A stretch of DNA of 64,000 bases from assembly GCA_963921425.1 (NCBI GenBank), contig OY992834.1, positions 7,130,001 through 7,194,000 on the forward strand, written 5' to 3'. A program made the position numbers and the translations under genes. Shown here in pieces: positions 21,965-32,950 of the stretch. Position 1 is the first letter of the stretch; the number at the start of each line of letters is the position of its first letter. The stretch comes from Dryas octopetala. Taxonomy: Eukaryota > Streptophyta > Magnoliopsida > Rosales > Rosaceae. Under the pieces are notes generated by a model. It saw only the letters and a list, made by a program, of their open reading frames with translations. It was not told the origin of the DNA and ran no database searches.

Positions 21965-22936
21965 CGCAGAACATGACAAGCCATTCTGTATTCACGAACA
22001 AGGCATTCGCCAACTCCCTGCACTCTGCCTTCTCTAATCGACCTCAATGTAATCTTCAAACTCATCGGCGATGCCTTCTTCAGTGACCGAATTGCTGAAG
22101 ACAGCCATTCATGTTCATGACCATCCACTCTGTTCATATTTGCAGCCTCCTTCTCAAGGGCACTTAAAAATTTCTTCCACTGTGCTTCTAGAAACGCACT
22201 TGTCAATAACATCCATATAATGGTAAGCACTTTTCTCTTTCAGAGCTGGCTGCTGCGAGTATTCATCAATAATCCCCGAAATAAATGCAAAATCACAGCT
22301 TGGGGATGAAGCTACTTTCCATATTAGAGCTTGTTCTAAAAGAGGCAATTTGGTCGAGGGAACAAAGTGAGTTGCTAGGCCACAAGCAAGCAATTCTGCA
22401 CCATCCAATTTGGCACCTGTAAGACCAACATATTCTCCATAATATCCAGGAAGCCTTGACAAAAAATAAGAGGCACCCACATCAGGAAACAGTCCCAAAG
22501 CTGTCTCTGGCATTGCAAAATCAGACTTGTCTGTTGCTACACGAAATGCACCATGAACCGAAGCACCTGCCCCGCCTCCCATGACAATCCCATTCAGAAT
22601 GGAAACCTGTGGCTTTGTGTATGTTGCCAACAAGTAGTTAAAAGTATACAGCACTTGACTGAATTTTGCACCAAATCTCCAATTGTTGCCTTCTCGGATA
22701 TTGCGATACACAGTGGTGGCATCACCGCCGGCACAGAATGCTCTTCCTTTACCCTTGACAATGACCAATTTGACATTGGCATTGTTGCCGTAGGCAAGGA
22801 AGAGTTCCAAAAGCCGAGAGAGCATTTCAAGCGAAAGGGCATTCAGTTGTTGAGGCCTGTTTAGTGTCAATGTCCTCGCAAGCAAATTCTCTTGTACCAG
22901 AATCTCATCATCTGATGACTTCAAATTAGAAGCCAT

Positions 22937-23329
22937 AAAAGAAAGATTTTAGTACTGATCGAAAAAAAATATTGATAGGATAAAACCTTGCAATGTGGTT
23001 GTGGTAGTGAGAGGCAGAGCAACTCGAAGGTTCTTAAATATGCAAAGAGCTAGCCATAGACATATTTACAACCTGTTTTGTTAGGCTGAGATGGAGAAAA
23101 GGAAGAAATTAATTGAACGTGGGTTGCTGGTTCAAAAGCTAACCCTTCTTTCTATGCAGTAACTGTAGCACCTGATACTTGTTGGTTCGGCTTCTAATTC
23201 TACCCATTAGACAGCCCATATCCATTTCAGCCCACATTTGTTCGAGTGGCTCTCCTTATGCCACATCACCCATGTGAAGTAAGTGGCAGCCCTTGACCTT
23301 GTTTCCAATAGAAGCTTTTGGTAAAGGAC
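22937..23329. other. HIBCH-like upstream region with a segment repeated at 28.9 kb
   Basis: 22950-23060 resembles the region upstream of the 29.4-kb HIBCH-like copy. 23160-23275 (ctgatacttgttggttcgg, ttgttcgagtggctctcctt) is repeated with changes at about 28905-29010. No gene seen. Confidence 0.5.
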
Positions 23330-23745
23330 ACTGTTTGGGTCACCCTTGGAGCTACTCAAAGGTCATCCCTCCCCCCTCCAAAAATACTAATTTCAGTAAT
23401 GTCAATACATGATCGGAACCATTTACTTTTTATATCACCTATTATAGATTATTTTTGCAAAAAATCAACTCAATTAGAAATTATTTGATTATATAACTGT
23501 TGTTGATCAAATAGAAAAAATCAACGGTTTGGTCAAAAAATCACTCTTTAATTGAAAACCATCAATTTTTTCTACTTAATTGACAACAGTTTTATAACTT
23601 AACGATTTCTGATTGATTTAATTTTTTGTAGAGATAATCTATAATATGTGATCTAAAAAGTAAACGATTCCGATTATGTTTCAACATTACCGAAATTATT
23701 ATTTTTGAGGGAAGGGTGACCTTGGGTACCCCTTGACCCAAATAT
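23330..23745. mobile_element. Palindromic MITE-like element
   Basis: The left part (tttgggtcacccttgga, ctccaaaaatactaatttcagtaatg) is the inverted complement of the right part (attaccgaaattattatttttgagg, ggtgaccttgggtaccccttgacccaaat). The arms extend almost to the centre, giving about 415 bp of imperfect palindrome. A G14-type run follows at about 23749-23763. Confidence 0.7.
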
Positions 23746-24318
23746 TTTGGGGGGGGGGGGGGGAAGGGTGACCAAGGTGGTAGTGGCCAGTGGGATAGCG
23801 ATGAGGCACGGATTCGACATGTAAGTAAACTTCTTGTAATCGTTATTGTAAGTATAATTTGGTTACTAATCATTTTTTTATTTTTTTTATTTTCTTATTT
23901 TTTTCGACTTGGTGCATTCCCCCCGGCAAGACTACTACGCTGGCGCAATTTCAGGAGAGCATGACTACTATGCAGCATACCGTTGACAATTAATGTGATG
24001 CGGGATAATGCTCGATCACTTGAGGGCTTAGTTACAAAGCATTACTTGGTAGATCAGATGACAGTGATCACACTCGTCACCAGCATACGAGCAACACATC
24101 CCAGCAGGAGTCCATGGATGACACTGTATATGTATGACCATCTTGAGCAGTTCTAGTTGATCTTTTCAAGGCATATATGCATTATCTTTATTTTTTAGCT
24201 TGTTAGCATTTTATTTAGAATATTTGAACAATTTTTTATGTTAGTACACTATCATCACTCTTAGTGTCTTTAATGACTTTTGGTTTGAAGTTATGTTATT
24301 TATATCTTTTCTAGTATA
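23746..24318. other. Intergenic stretch with possible transposase relic
   Basis: Around 23920-24135 the plus strand can be read in broken frames as a glutamine/histidine/serine-rich stretch (QFQESMTTMQHTVD, then SQQESMDDTVYV) reminiscent of plant transposon-encoded proteins. Frames are interrupted and I cannot assign a family. Confidence 0.3.
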
Positions 24319-24765
24319 TATATATTAGAAAAGATATATAGAGGCTCCTCTCTATTGAGGTATATCTCAACTTATTTATGTTGAAGTATACCTTGTTAGG
24401 GCCTACATGAGCCATTTTGTGTCGATCCGAACCATTCATTTTTGACATCTTCATTGATAGATCATATTTGCAAAAAAATTAGCCAAATCAGAAATCATTT
24501 GCCTATCTAACTTTGATCAAATAAATGGACGAACCAAATATTTTCGATGAAACCGTCCATTTGTTTTATCAAAGTTAGATAGGCAAATGATTTCTGATTT
24601 GAATAATTTTTTGCAAGGATAATCTATCAATGAAGATAATCCTTGTGAACGGTTCGGATCGACACAAAACGACTCGTGTGGGCCCCAACAAGATCATATC
24701 TCAACATAAATAAGTTGAGGTATACCTCAATAGAAGGAGCCTCTATATATCTTTTCTAATATATA
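24319..24765. mobile_element. Palindromic MITE, same superfamily as the 62-63 kb cluster
   Basis: About 447 bp almost fully self-complementary: 'tattagaaaagatatataga' and 'gaggctcct' at the left are mirrored at the right, and a central part (gcaaatgatttctgattt and its complement) pairs. Phrases such as gtgtcgatccga, cttcattgatagatcat and tgggccccaac recur in the elements at 61990-63050. Confidence 0.8.
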
Positions 24766-24939
24766 GTTAATGGTAATTCAATAAAAGAATCAAATAAAAA
24801 ATTTAAAAAAATATATATAAACAATTTTGGTGGTTGTTGCGTAAGCAAGCATTCTTATTTTTGAAAGTCGAAATAAAATTATTCAACAAAATACAAAATA
24901 AATAAGCGGCAATTTTATTATCGCCAAAGAATTAATGTC

Positions 24940-25174
24940 AAAATTCTTCACCAATACGTTTTTGCGACGACCGGTTTGTAGCCACCTTTTGTCACCAATG
25001 ACCGACTTTTGGTGACGACTTTCACCTTCGCCACCTAGACAATTGGCGACTTAGTATAAGCGACGTGATTGGTGACAGGCGACGACTTTGTCGCCAATAC
25101 CTTTTGGCGATGAATTTTGGGCTTTTGGTGACGAATTTTGGTCGCCGCTGAAAGTGAATTTTTTTGTAGTGAGG
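24940..25174. mobile_element. Decayed CACTA-like terminus with gcgacgac repeats
   Basis: A run of short repeats (ggtgacga, ttggcgac, cgccacc) ends in ttttttgtagtg, the reverse complement of CACTACAAAAAA. Subterminal repeats plus this end suggest the terminus of a CACTA-type element. I found no partner end nearby. Confidence 0.5.
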
Positions 25175-25355
25175 GTTGAAATATTTTTTTATAAATTTAT
25201 TAGAAAAATTGAAATAACCTCTGGTAAATCTTATGTACTTGGCAAGTGGATTATGACATGTGTTTAATAAAATTAAATATTTAAGTTAACATAAAATTTC
25301 ATGTCATTGAGGCACTAGCACTCCCTAATGTAAAATATATATAGTCTGCATTGCC

Positions 25356-25459
25356 CTTTTTTTTTTTTTTTTAACTTACAGGGGAGGGAAGGGTCGAACT
25401 CAGGTGTGCAAGGAGGGAGCTACTGTCCTTGTCCAACTAGCCAACTAGGCCAACCCCAT
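25356..25459 (-). mobile_element. tRNA-derived SINE
   Basis: Read on the minus strand it begins GGGTTGGCCTAGTTGGC and contains an A-box-like TAGTTGGCTAGTTGG, a B-box GAGTTCGACCC and ends in an A-tail (17-T run at 25356-25372 on the plus strand). This layout is typical of plant short SINEs with an internal polymerase III promoter. No clear target-site duplication seen. Confidence 0.7.
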
Positions 25460-25479
25460 TTCACTAGTACATGTACAGG

Positions 25480-25880
25480 AACCACATAAGTCTAAAAAGT
25501 TGGGTGGTATGGGCCTATTTACTTTCTCAACCACCATCTTATTATATATATAGTTTGTTGTTGTTGACGACTTTCTCAAGTGGGATCGAAATTTCATATT
25601 TGTATAGACTTACCGCTTCACTACAAGTTTACAACTAAATATTAATTAAAGGAAAAATGTATTGTTGCGTCATGGTATGAAAATTTGATAACATATATTA
25701 CTTATATACTATTCATACTTGATACCAGCCGCTACACTACAAGCATACACCCACCTGTAAACATGTATCACCCACTGTCCTACTCTTACGTACATGATCG
25801 CATAATTAAGTGCACGGGTGACAAAATAAAACTTCAAAAAAATGGGGGCCATGGACGACGATAAATTAAGAAGGGCATAT
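25480..25880. repeat. Segment duplicated at 31.5-31.8 kb (downstream flank of a BAHD copy)
   Basis: Shared blocks such as 'attgttgcgtcatggtat', 'cacctgtaaacatgtatca' and 'ataaattaagaagggcat' occur in the same order at about 31505-31770. Each block lies downstream of a BAHD copy, so this is the flank of the ancestral duplication unit. Confidence 0.8.
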
Positions 25881-26207
25881 AATAAGCAATTCACACACAA
25901 TATCACACACACATATATATATATATTTTTTTTGTAATTAGCATTCATACATATTAGTTGACAAAGAAGGTCCTCTGTATCATAGTATAGATACAAATAT
26001 ACAATTACTACCAAGAGGAACAACATATAGTTTTGGTAATTAATACAAAGAAGTGCAACAGGGCCATGATGAAATTAATTTTAGCCTTATTCACCAAACA
26101 TATATAAAGCATGCATGCATGCATGACATATATAGTACCATATCTTATTCAAAGACATTCGATCACGAGCCTTTCTTGATGACCATATTATAATTAACGA
26201 GCGTAGT

Positions 26208-28186
26208 TCATGGGGGGTTTGGGGAAACAAATGCTAAAAACTGAGGATCTTTTTCCAATATAGCCATTTGTTTTTCTTCCAAGGTCACCCATGCTTCAAT
26301 GCCATTACTCCATTGTGTTTGAGCCAACACTGTGAGGTTCCTAAACGCAGGTCCAACTTTCCCCATGACTCCGTTCCAAACTGGGTTCCCCCATCCAAAA
26401 TCTAATTCTTGAAGAATGCCAATCCAACTAGTGAATGCATAAATCTCTAGTGAATCTAAGGAAAGCACTTCCTCTATTAGATTCAGGTACTGGCGAATGC
26501 CTCCAAATCCCTCTTCGCCCTGCAGTGTCTCCAAGTAATCGCTGTTAAATTCCATGAGAGATTCATGTAATAGATTGACCAATGCACACAACCCATGACT
26601 CTCTGTCCTCCCATCAGCTGGGATGTCGGCTACTGCCGGTGTCCACCAAAAGATATTTCCGATGACATTAGATGAAATTTTTGGCTTCATTCGTGGCCTT
26701 ATGTTCACTGCTTGTGCTATTACGGAAGCCTTCGGGGAACCTATATTAATAACGTTAGAGTCATTAAATATGGGAGAACGTACTAATGTAATTAAATAAT
26801 GGCATACTTGGTAAATAAACTAGTCTAATATGAGTTATAATATCCTATTTGGCTTAAAATTTTAAATTTGGGTCTTACATAATAATTAAAAGAGTTAATT
26901 ACACTTACATCTCCTGAGGTTTATCATCTTTTCACATACACCCTTGCGATTTTAAAAATTAGACATACACCCCCTGAGGTTTCAAAACTATTCCTACAAG
27001 AGAAAAAAATAAATAAACAAAAAAAAAAAATATTTGTATTGAGGTTGGACCTTACACCTTGAGTAATCTTATTAGGCCATTTAATCCCTTAGCATGCTTT
27101 TTGTATAATTTTTCATAATTTTTCGTCTCACTATAGTGGTTATATGCAACAGTTTTGAAACCTCAGGGGGTGTATATGTAATTGTTGAAATCCCATGGAG
27201 TGTATGTGAAAAGACAATAAACCTCATGAGTATAAGTGTAATTAACTCTAATGAAAAATATGTAGGTTTAGACTCTATAAATAATTAATACGAGGGGCTA
27301 ATTAATATCCCATCAACCCTAATGAATTAATTAATAAGGTTGGTGTAGACCCAAATTTCATATTTAGTCAATGATACTGACCTGATACTGCCTGAGAAGC
27401 AGCCATTTTATGTTTCCAAAGGAAACATGTGAGTGCCTCTACGCGTGTTGGCTTGGGCACTTGTTCGCTCGCGGCGTTGGCCCGTAAGGTGCCTATGGCT
27501 TTAACATCAAACACAAATCTCCTTGTAACAAAATTATTTTCCTTGAACCACAAGCTATCCATCAAATCTAGGTATTTCTGGGGCAACGGATCTCTTGGTG
27601 GAAAACTTAATGAGGCTTGGGAGAAATTAGGGTGTATAATTTTTTCATGGGACCCTCGAGAAACAGCAGCCCAAGACTTGAGGAAAGCGTTGCCGGTTTC
27701 CCCATCCAATATCTTGTGACAAGAAGAGACGCCAAGTGCTATTCCACCGCAAGAAAAAATGTTCACTTGAATAGCGATGAGGGGTAGCTGCTCACAATGA
27801 TCAGATTCTTTGCAAAATGGATGGAATGGAACAAATCGGTTCAGCAACTGATCGGTTTCTTGATGGTTAAGAAACTCAAGCATTGGACATTGAACTTGGG
27901 CTTCAAGGTAAGGAACACCAACGTCAAAATCATCAATATAGAGGTTATTTTTGATCCGTCCAGCAAATGGGTAGTAGAGAGTGAGGGTCTCAGAGAGGGA
28001 CTTTTTCAAGTTGGTTAAGGTTTCGGAGACATTGAAGTTCGGATCGTTAATAGGGTAGAAAAACAGTGTTGGGACATAAGTGTTGGGAGTGAGCTGATCA
28101 AAGATGGAAAGTTTGTGAGGTTTTCGATGGTGAAGTGAAGAGGAACCTGGTTTGATGGTATCCCTCGAAATAATACTCACCTCCAT
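26208..28186 (-). CDS. BAHD acyltransferase, vinorine-synthase-like clade
   Basis: Two exons, 27382-28186 and 26208-26740, join in phase 1 (SG/SPK) across a 641-bp GT-AG intron, giving 445 residues, the usual BAHD length. It has the catalytic HxxxD motif (HKILD, His157-Asp161), the conserved YYPFAGR and ALTCFLWK segments and the structural DFGWG motif (about 382-386). BAHD enzymes are cytosolic and transfer an acyl group from acyl-CoA to an alcohol or amine; this subgroup resembles vinorine synthase and related acetyltransferases, but the substrate cannot be told from sequence. The start at 28186 (MEVSIISRDTIKP) is shared by all copies here; an in-frame ATG ten codons upstream is less likely. 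The intron contains a 359-bp MITE. Probably functional. Confidence 0.93.
26891..27249. mobile_element. MITE inside the BAHD intron
   Basis: Long imperfect inverted repeats: left AGAGTTAATTACACTTACAT with cccctgaggtttcaaaact, right agttttgaaacctcaggggg with GTGTAATTAACTCT. It is 359 bp and explains most of the size difference from the 158-bp intron of the BAHD copy at 32951-34464. Confidence 0.85.
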
Positions 28187-28569
28187 GTTCAACAAACAAA
28201 ATGATATTTGAATCATTGCTGAAGAGGCAGTAGTGTATATATATATTTAAGACTTTTTCACTTTTTCATTAGTTGGCTTAATTTTCAATGGCGGCCTAAA
28301 GCATAATTATGACACTTCAATTCCACTCAAGAAAGTCATCAACGATGAACAATCAACAAACTATAATAATTCGAAAGCAACCATTTAAAACAATTCTGAC
28401 AGAAACTTAACTAAAGGACACATATGCATGTGAAATTGTCGGTCGAGTAGTAAATATCGTGTCCTTCAATATATCTAAATTGTATAAAAAACTGTTGAGT
28501 TCAACATTGATTGAAGTGAATTACAGCATGTGTATGTTACTATACATACCAAGTTTTATTTTATTACCC
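28187..28569. other. BAHD upstream region
   Basis: Presumed promoter of the minus-strand BAHD gene, with a TATA-like tatatatatattta at 28237-28250. The sequence just upstream resembles that of the other intact copy. Nothing else recognised. Confidence 0.45.
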
Positions 28570-28895
28570 GGCCCGGCCCATTGTGTTTCAGCCCAACACT
28601 GTGAGGTTTCTAAACGCAGGTCCAACTTTCCCCGTGACCCCAATCCAAAATGGGCTCCCCCATCCAAAATCCAATTTTTGAAGAATGCCAATCCAACTGG
28701 TGAATGCATAAATCTCTAGTGATTCTGAGAAAAGCGCGCACTTCCTCTATTAGATTCAGGTAGTAGCAAATGCCTCCAAATCCCTCTTCGCCCTTCCGCG
28801 TCTTAAGAAATCGCTGTTAAATTTCTTCAGAGATTCATTTAACAGATTGACCAATGCACACAACTCATGACCCTCTGTTCTTCCATCAGCTGGCA
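28570..28895 (-). pseudogene. BAHD acyltransferase exon-2 fragment
   Basis: It matches the middle of exon 2 of the intact copies (region from about DGRTESHELCALVNLLNES to the GKVGPAFRNLTV part). It has a 4-bp-scale insertion (gcgc near 28735), a gap near 28800 and no exon 1 or C-terminus. It lies between an intact BAHD gene and an HIBCH-like copy. Confidence 0.88.
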
Positions 28896-29410
28896 CTACT
28901 TGTAGCACATGATACTTGTTGGTTTGGTTTCTAAATGGACCCATTAGTATGGTCTGCCCACATCCATTTCACCCCACATTTGTTTGAGTGGCTTTCCTTA
29001 TGCCACATGGCCCAATTAGGTGTGTTCAATAAGTTAGCTATCTAAGCCCTTAAGTTAGCTTAAGTGGTGACGATGAGTGGAGTAAGGAGTTAGAAGAAGT
29101 CCAGAATTCGATTTTTCTAACGTAACAAAAAAGAAATTGAGTTGACTATCTGATTAGTTTGACAATGTGTTTGAAATTGCTGTGAACGAAATTATCAGTT
29201 AATCCTATGTAGCTTGTGCAAAATGAAATGACTCATTACATAAGACCCATTTAGTCCTTTTTTTTCAGTAAGTATTGATTTATTTCACAAACCAGCAGTC
29301 ATGCATGGGACAAAGGAAACTTATTGTGGCTGATACAAGAACTACCGATTACATGCATGGCCAAATAACATAACATGCCTGTAATAGAGAAAAGCTTCGA
29401 GCTCAATTGC
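28896..29410. other. Spacer with segment shared with 23.2 kb and a SINE-like stretch
   Basis: 28905-29010 repeats 23160-23275. 29030-29135 has an A-box-like ttagcttaagtgg and a B-box-like aattcgattt, suggesting a decayed tRNA-derived SINE. No gene seen. Confidence 0.4.
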
Positions 29411-30031
29411 TCAAAGCTTGGCCATGGCAGTTACCGGGAAGTGAGGTCGTGTAGGAAGCTTTAGTTCTTCCCATTCTTCATCATCCAACTTGGAGAAGTA
29501 CTCCACCATTTGGTCAGTTACAAGCTCCAACTTACAAGGCTCCCACTTTGGGTTCCTATATATCCAGCTATCCTTGTCCCACAATATTGCTCTGCAACCC
29601 TCTCTGAAATCCTTGCTGATTTTCCCTCGCTGAGCATGACAAGCCATTCTGTATTCACGAACAAGGCACTCGCCAACTCCCTGTACCCTTCCTTCTCTAA
29701 TTGATCTCAACGAAATCTTCAAACTAATCGGGGATGCCTTCTTCATTGATCGAATTGTTGAAGACAACCATTCTTGTTCATGGCCAACCACTCTGTTAAT
29801 ATTTGCAGCCTCCTTCTCAAGAGCACTTAAAATTTCTTCCACTGTGCTTCTAGAAAAGCACTTCAAGGGAAAGGGCGTGATCGTAGGCATGCAACAGTTC
29901 CGACAGTCAGAGAGCATTTCAAGGGAAAGGGCGTTTAGTTGACGAGACCTGTTTAGTGTCAATGTCCTCACAAACATATTCTCTTGTACTAGAACCTTAT
30001 CATCATTTGATGAGTACAAATTCGAACCCAT
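29411..30031 (-). pseudogene. HIBCH-like copy with the catalytic core deleted but the frame open
   Basis: From MGSNLYSSNDDKVLVQEN (ATG 30031; in-frame ATGs also at 30079 and 30049) the frame runs 206 codons to the stop at 29411. The N-terminal part through LNALSLEML joins directly to the region beginning SRSTVEEILSALEKEAANINR, so the enoyl-CoA-hydratase core with GxCAGGD, the GGGAG oxyanion hole and the PETALGLFPD segment is gone (about 150 residues). A duplicated 'caagggaaagggcg' flanks the join, suggesting deletion at a short repeat. The C-terminal HIBCH part is complete and ends AMAKL, a peroxisomal PTS1-type tripeptide. It cannot be a hydrolase; it may be a decaying copy or a shortened peroxisome-targeted protein. 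Confidence 0.85.
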
Positions 30032-30169
30032 AGGAATAAAGTTTTTCATGGTGGAACTTTGAAAAGTATTTGGAAACACAAGCTGTGGTGGTCACTGGTC
30101 AGAGGTATAGCAATTTGGAAGCTCAATTAGCCTCTGTTTGCTCCGCTCATTTAATTTATTGGCATATAA

Positions 30170-30310
30170 CACTACAAGAAATGTGAAAATTCACCAATGA
30201 TTGGTTGCTATAAAAAGGATGGCAATTAAGAACTTTAGTTCCTATTGCTTAATTGCCACCCCTTTTATAGCAACCAATGAGGGTGAGCTTTGCTCACATT
30301 TTTTATAGTG
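30170..30310. mobile_element. Small CACTA-ended MITE
   Basis: It starts CACTACAAGAAATGTGA and ends TCACATTTTTTATAGTG. The 141 bp form a long imperfect palindrome (ttggttgctataaaaagg pairs with ccttttatagcaaccaa). The flanks do not show a clean TSD. Confidence 0.7.
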
Positions 30311-30777
30311 ATACAACTATAGACACATTGTTTTCGATACAACTTGGGCGGGGACATTTAGGTTTTAGGGTCTCAATAAGAATATTTCTTTCTAGTGTAA
30401 CCTTATTGCTATTTCAAACATAATTTTGGTACTGGTTAATTTTTTGGTTTTTTTTTTTTTGGGCAAATGGTTAATTTTTTGGTTAGGAGGTGGTCGGCAG
30501 CACAACTGCTTGGCCAACCCCAAGTCCTCTAGGTATAGGTTAATTTCAAAACGTCAAGCCATGTCATATATCAAGAATACCTACGGCAGACTACTTAATT
30601 ACAAACACTGCCATTGTTTAAACTCAACTCAACCCGTAAATTTGGGAATAGTAATACTGTAATACACAACAAGAATAAGATATTAGGAATACTTATACTT
30701 GTAATGACACATCATTGCACATTATTTGAAATTCACAACAGGTTCTTTTATTTATAGCAAGTAAACCACTTACCCAA
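30311..30777. other. Intergenic, nothing recognised
   Basis: AT-rich, with a SINE-like phrase near 30490-30535 (gctcggcc-type 'cttggccaaccccaagtcct'). No gene. Confidence 0.35.
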
Positions 30778-30890
30778 GGCGACTTCAGATGGCTCTCCCA
30801 CTTTTGGTTCCAATCTTTGTCAAACAATATTGCTCGGCAACCCTTTTTGAAATCCTTGCTGATTTCCCCTCGCAGAACATGACAAATCAT
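30778..30890 (-). pseudogene. HIBCH-like fragment
   Basis: It matches the CHVLRGEISKDFREGCRAIL segment of the other copies (here CHVLRGEISKDFKKGCRAIL) and then degenerates. Only about 110 bp remain, on the same strand as the others. Confidence 0.8.
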
Positions 30891-31899
30891 TTAATTATGG
30901 ACGTTTGCACCTGACATCAAAAGCTTGACGACCACTATTAAGTGCTCAGTAGTAGTGCAAAATTTTGCAACTATCAAACATTCAGTGATGATTCAACACG
31001 TTTATATAATAGCTTAGCTCCAGAATTTTGGCTTATTTATTCGATGGTCCTATTATTGAAGCCTCCAGATTATTACAGTTTGTTGCCTTCTAATTTATGC
31101 AAGACCGAGAGGGAGCTTTCAAGTGGGTTAAAGGTTTGAGGGACATTTTAGTTGGGGTCATAAATGGGGTATATATACCCCAAAAATTATTGAGACATAC
31201 GTAATGAATTTATATTAGTTTGTTAATGACTAATGAAACTTGTCGACATGTCAGTGTGAGGTAGCAATCATGTAGCTGTATGAAAATTAAGGAAAACGGA
31301 AATGATTGGTCGATATATTCGTTTCTTTTTTTTGGCCAAGATATATCCGTTTCTTAATTAATTAATTAATGTTGGATACTTGGATGGTAATTGATGCATT
31401 TGGTGGGACTGTTTGTGAGGTCTTTTTTTGGGTCTGATCTACTGCTATTCGCAAAGCCTACGAACTTATACAATCCATAATGTAAAATATATAGTTTGGG
31501 TTGTCTATACATGTATAGGAACCACATAGGTCTTTTCTCACTTAGTCTCACTTGTATTGTTGCGTCATGGTATAAAAATTTGATAAGATTAAGTTATATA
31601 TATATACTTTTGATACCTGATACTGCTACACTACAAGTACGTACCCACCTGTAAACATGTATCATCCCCTGTCCTACTCTTACATGATCGCATAATTGAC
31701 AAAATAAAATCTGAAGAAAATGAACGAAAAAATCGAGGAAAACGATAAATTAAGAAGGGCATCCTGCATCCATTGTCCTACTCAGATTCATCAGAATAAG
31801 TTAAATCCCAAAATAAATCAATCAAATTAAGGCTATTCTCAATTTCTCATACAATTTTTTCTTCTTCTTCTTTTTTTGGTACAAAATGAAAATCAAATA
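30891..31899. other. Intergenic with BAHD-unit flanking repeats
   Basis: 31505-31770 repeats the BAHD downstream flank of 25480-25880. About 31105-31170 (ggtttgagggacattttag and neighbours) resembles the N-terminal coding region of a BAHD copy (the NVPQTL part) but is too short to call firmly. No intact gene. Confidence 0.45.
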
Positions 31900-32222
31900 T
31901 GGTGAGGTTCCTAAATGCAGGTCCAACATTCCCCATGATCCCAACCCAAAAAGGCTTCCCCCATCCAAAATCAACTTGGTCAAACACCTACGAATCCCCT
32001 TTAATTTCTCTGTGTAAAGTATTCACACAAAAGAAAATTTTCAGGAAAATGACTCTCATTTAACAGATTGACCAATGCACACAACTCATGACTCTCTGTT
32101 CTTCCATCAGCTCGGACTACTACGGAAGCTTTTGGCGAACCTATAACAATGATGCTAGAGTCACTATTTTGATGGTTTGATGGTATCTCTGGAATAATAC
32201 TCACCTCCATATTCACCATTTT
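31900..32222 (-). pseudogene. Rearranged BAHD acyltransferase remnant
   Basis: Three pieces of a BAHD gene are collapsed together: the start MEVSIIPE with IPSNHQ (about 32165-32217), the start of exon 2 through DGRTESHELCALVNLLNES (about 32050-32145) and the GKPFWVGIMG region (about 31900-31990). Most of exon 1 and parts of exon 2 are missing. It has a promoter-like flank similar to the intact copies. Confidence 0.85.
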
Positions 32223-32950
32223 GCTAATTTGCCAAACAAACAAAATGCTAAATTTGAGATCATTTTACTGAGAAGAGGCCTAGTATTTATAAGACTTACT
32301 TTGTTGGAGATAGGCAAATTAATTAAGCCTGTTAACTTTTTGTGAGGTCTAATGTAAAATAGCTTGGGTTGCCTATACTACATGTATAATTGTATTAGCT
32401 TGGGACCTCAAAGGTCTACACAGTTCGGTACGTACGTCTATATATGCCTAAGTTTTAGCTTGGCTGCGTGACTGCATTTTTTAGGTACTTGCCTTCTAAT
32501 TTATTATAGTTTGTTGTTGTTGTTGATGATGACTTTCTCATTTTTTTTTTTCAGACACATTATTCAATTTTCAAGAATATTTGTATGTTTTATTATTATA
32601 AAAATCCCAAGAAATTGGGTCTGACTCACAAGCCTACCAAGATTTGCCTCCAATATATACTTATAATAGTGTGAATAAACTTTATAATATGATCTGCCTC
32701 TCATGAGCTCTAACAGAAAACAGGGGAAGTCCTGCTATGATTTGGCCTAAGGTTATTAAGGTCCAAAAAGTCATTAAGGTTAATTTCGGAATTTGAACAA
32801 ATAAAAAGAAACAAAAAGAATGAAAAAATAGAAAGAATGCTAGTGTAGAAAAGTGGAGTGCAAATATCGTCTTCATCTCTTTATTACGAGGGCCGGCCCT
32901 GAGGGTGTGCATATAATGCACTTGGACTAACCCTAGGGTCACTCGGGCCT
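32223..32950. other. Spacer between BAHD remnant and intact BAHD gene
   Basis: 32500-32540 repeats the 'tagtttgttgttgttgatga' type phrase seen near other BAHD copies. No gene seen. Confidence 0.4.

Larger units (their letters stand above)
20773..22936 (-). pseudogene. 3-hydroxyisobutyryl-CoA hydrolase-like (CHY1 type) pseudogene, split by a hAT element
   Basis: From ATG 22936 it reads as an enoyl-CoA-hydratase-fold protein of the HIBCH class (valine catabolism; plant CHY1 is peroxisomal). Visible motifs are GRAFCAGGD, the oxyanion-hole GIVMGGGAG, PETALGLFPDVGASYFL and later LRSIREGRVQGVGECL. The frame is broken at about 22170 by one extra A (ttaaaaattt, against ttaaaattt in the 29.4-kb copy), and again by a 976-bp hAT insertion at 20989-21964. 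The last part ends AISKL, a typical peroxisomal PTS1. The first 250 codons are uninterrupted although plant CHY1 genes have many introns, so a retrocopy origin is possible. A truncated 260-residue product would lack the C-terminal third. Confidence 0.9.

Noticed and set aside
24940-25174. Structured RNA from the gcgacgac repeats
   Set aside because: The repeats are short degenerate motifs next to a CACTA-type terminus, better explained as subterminal transposon repeats.
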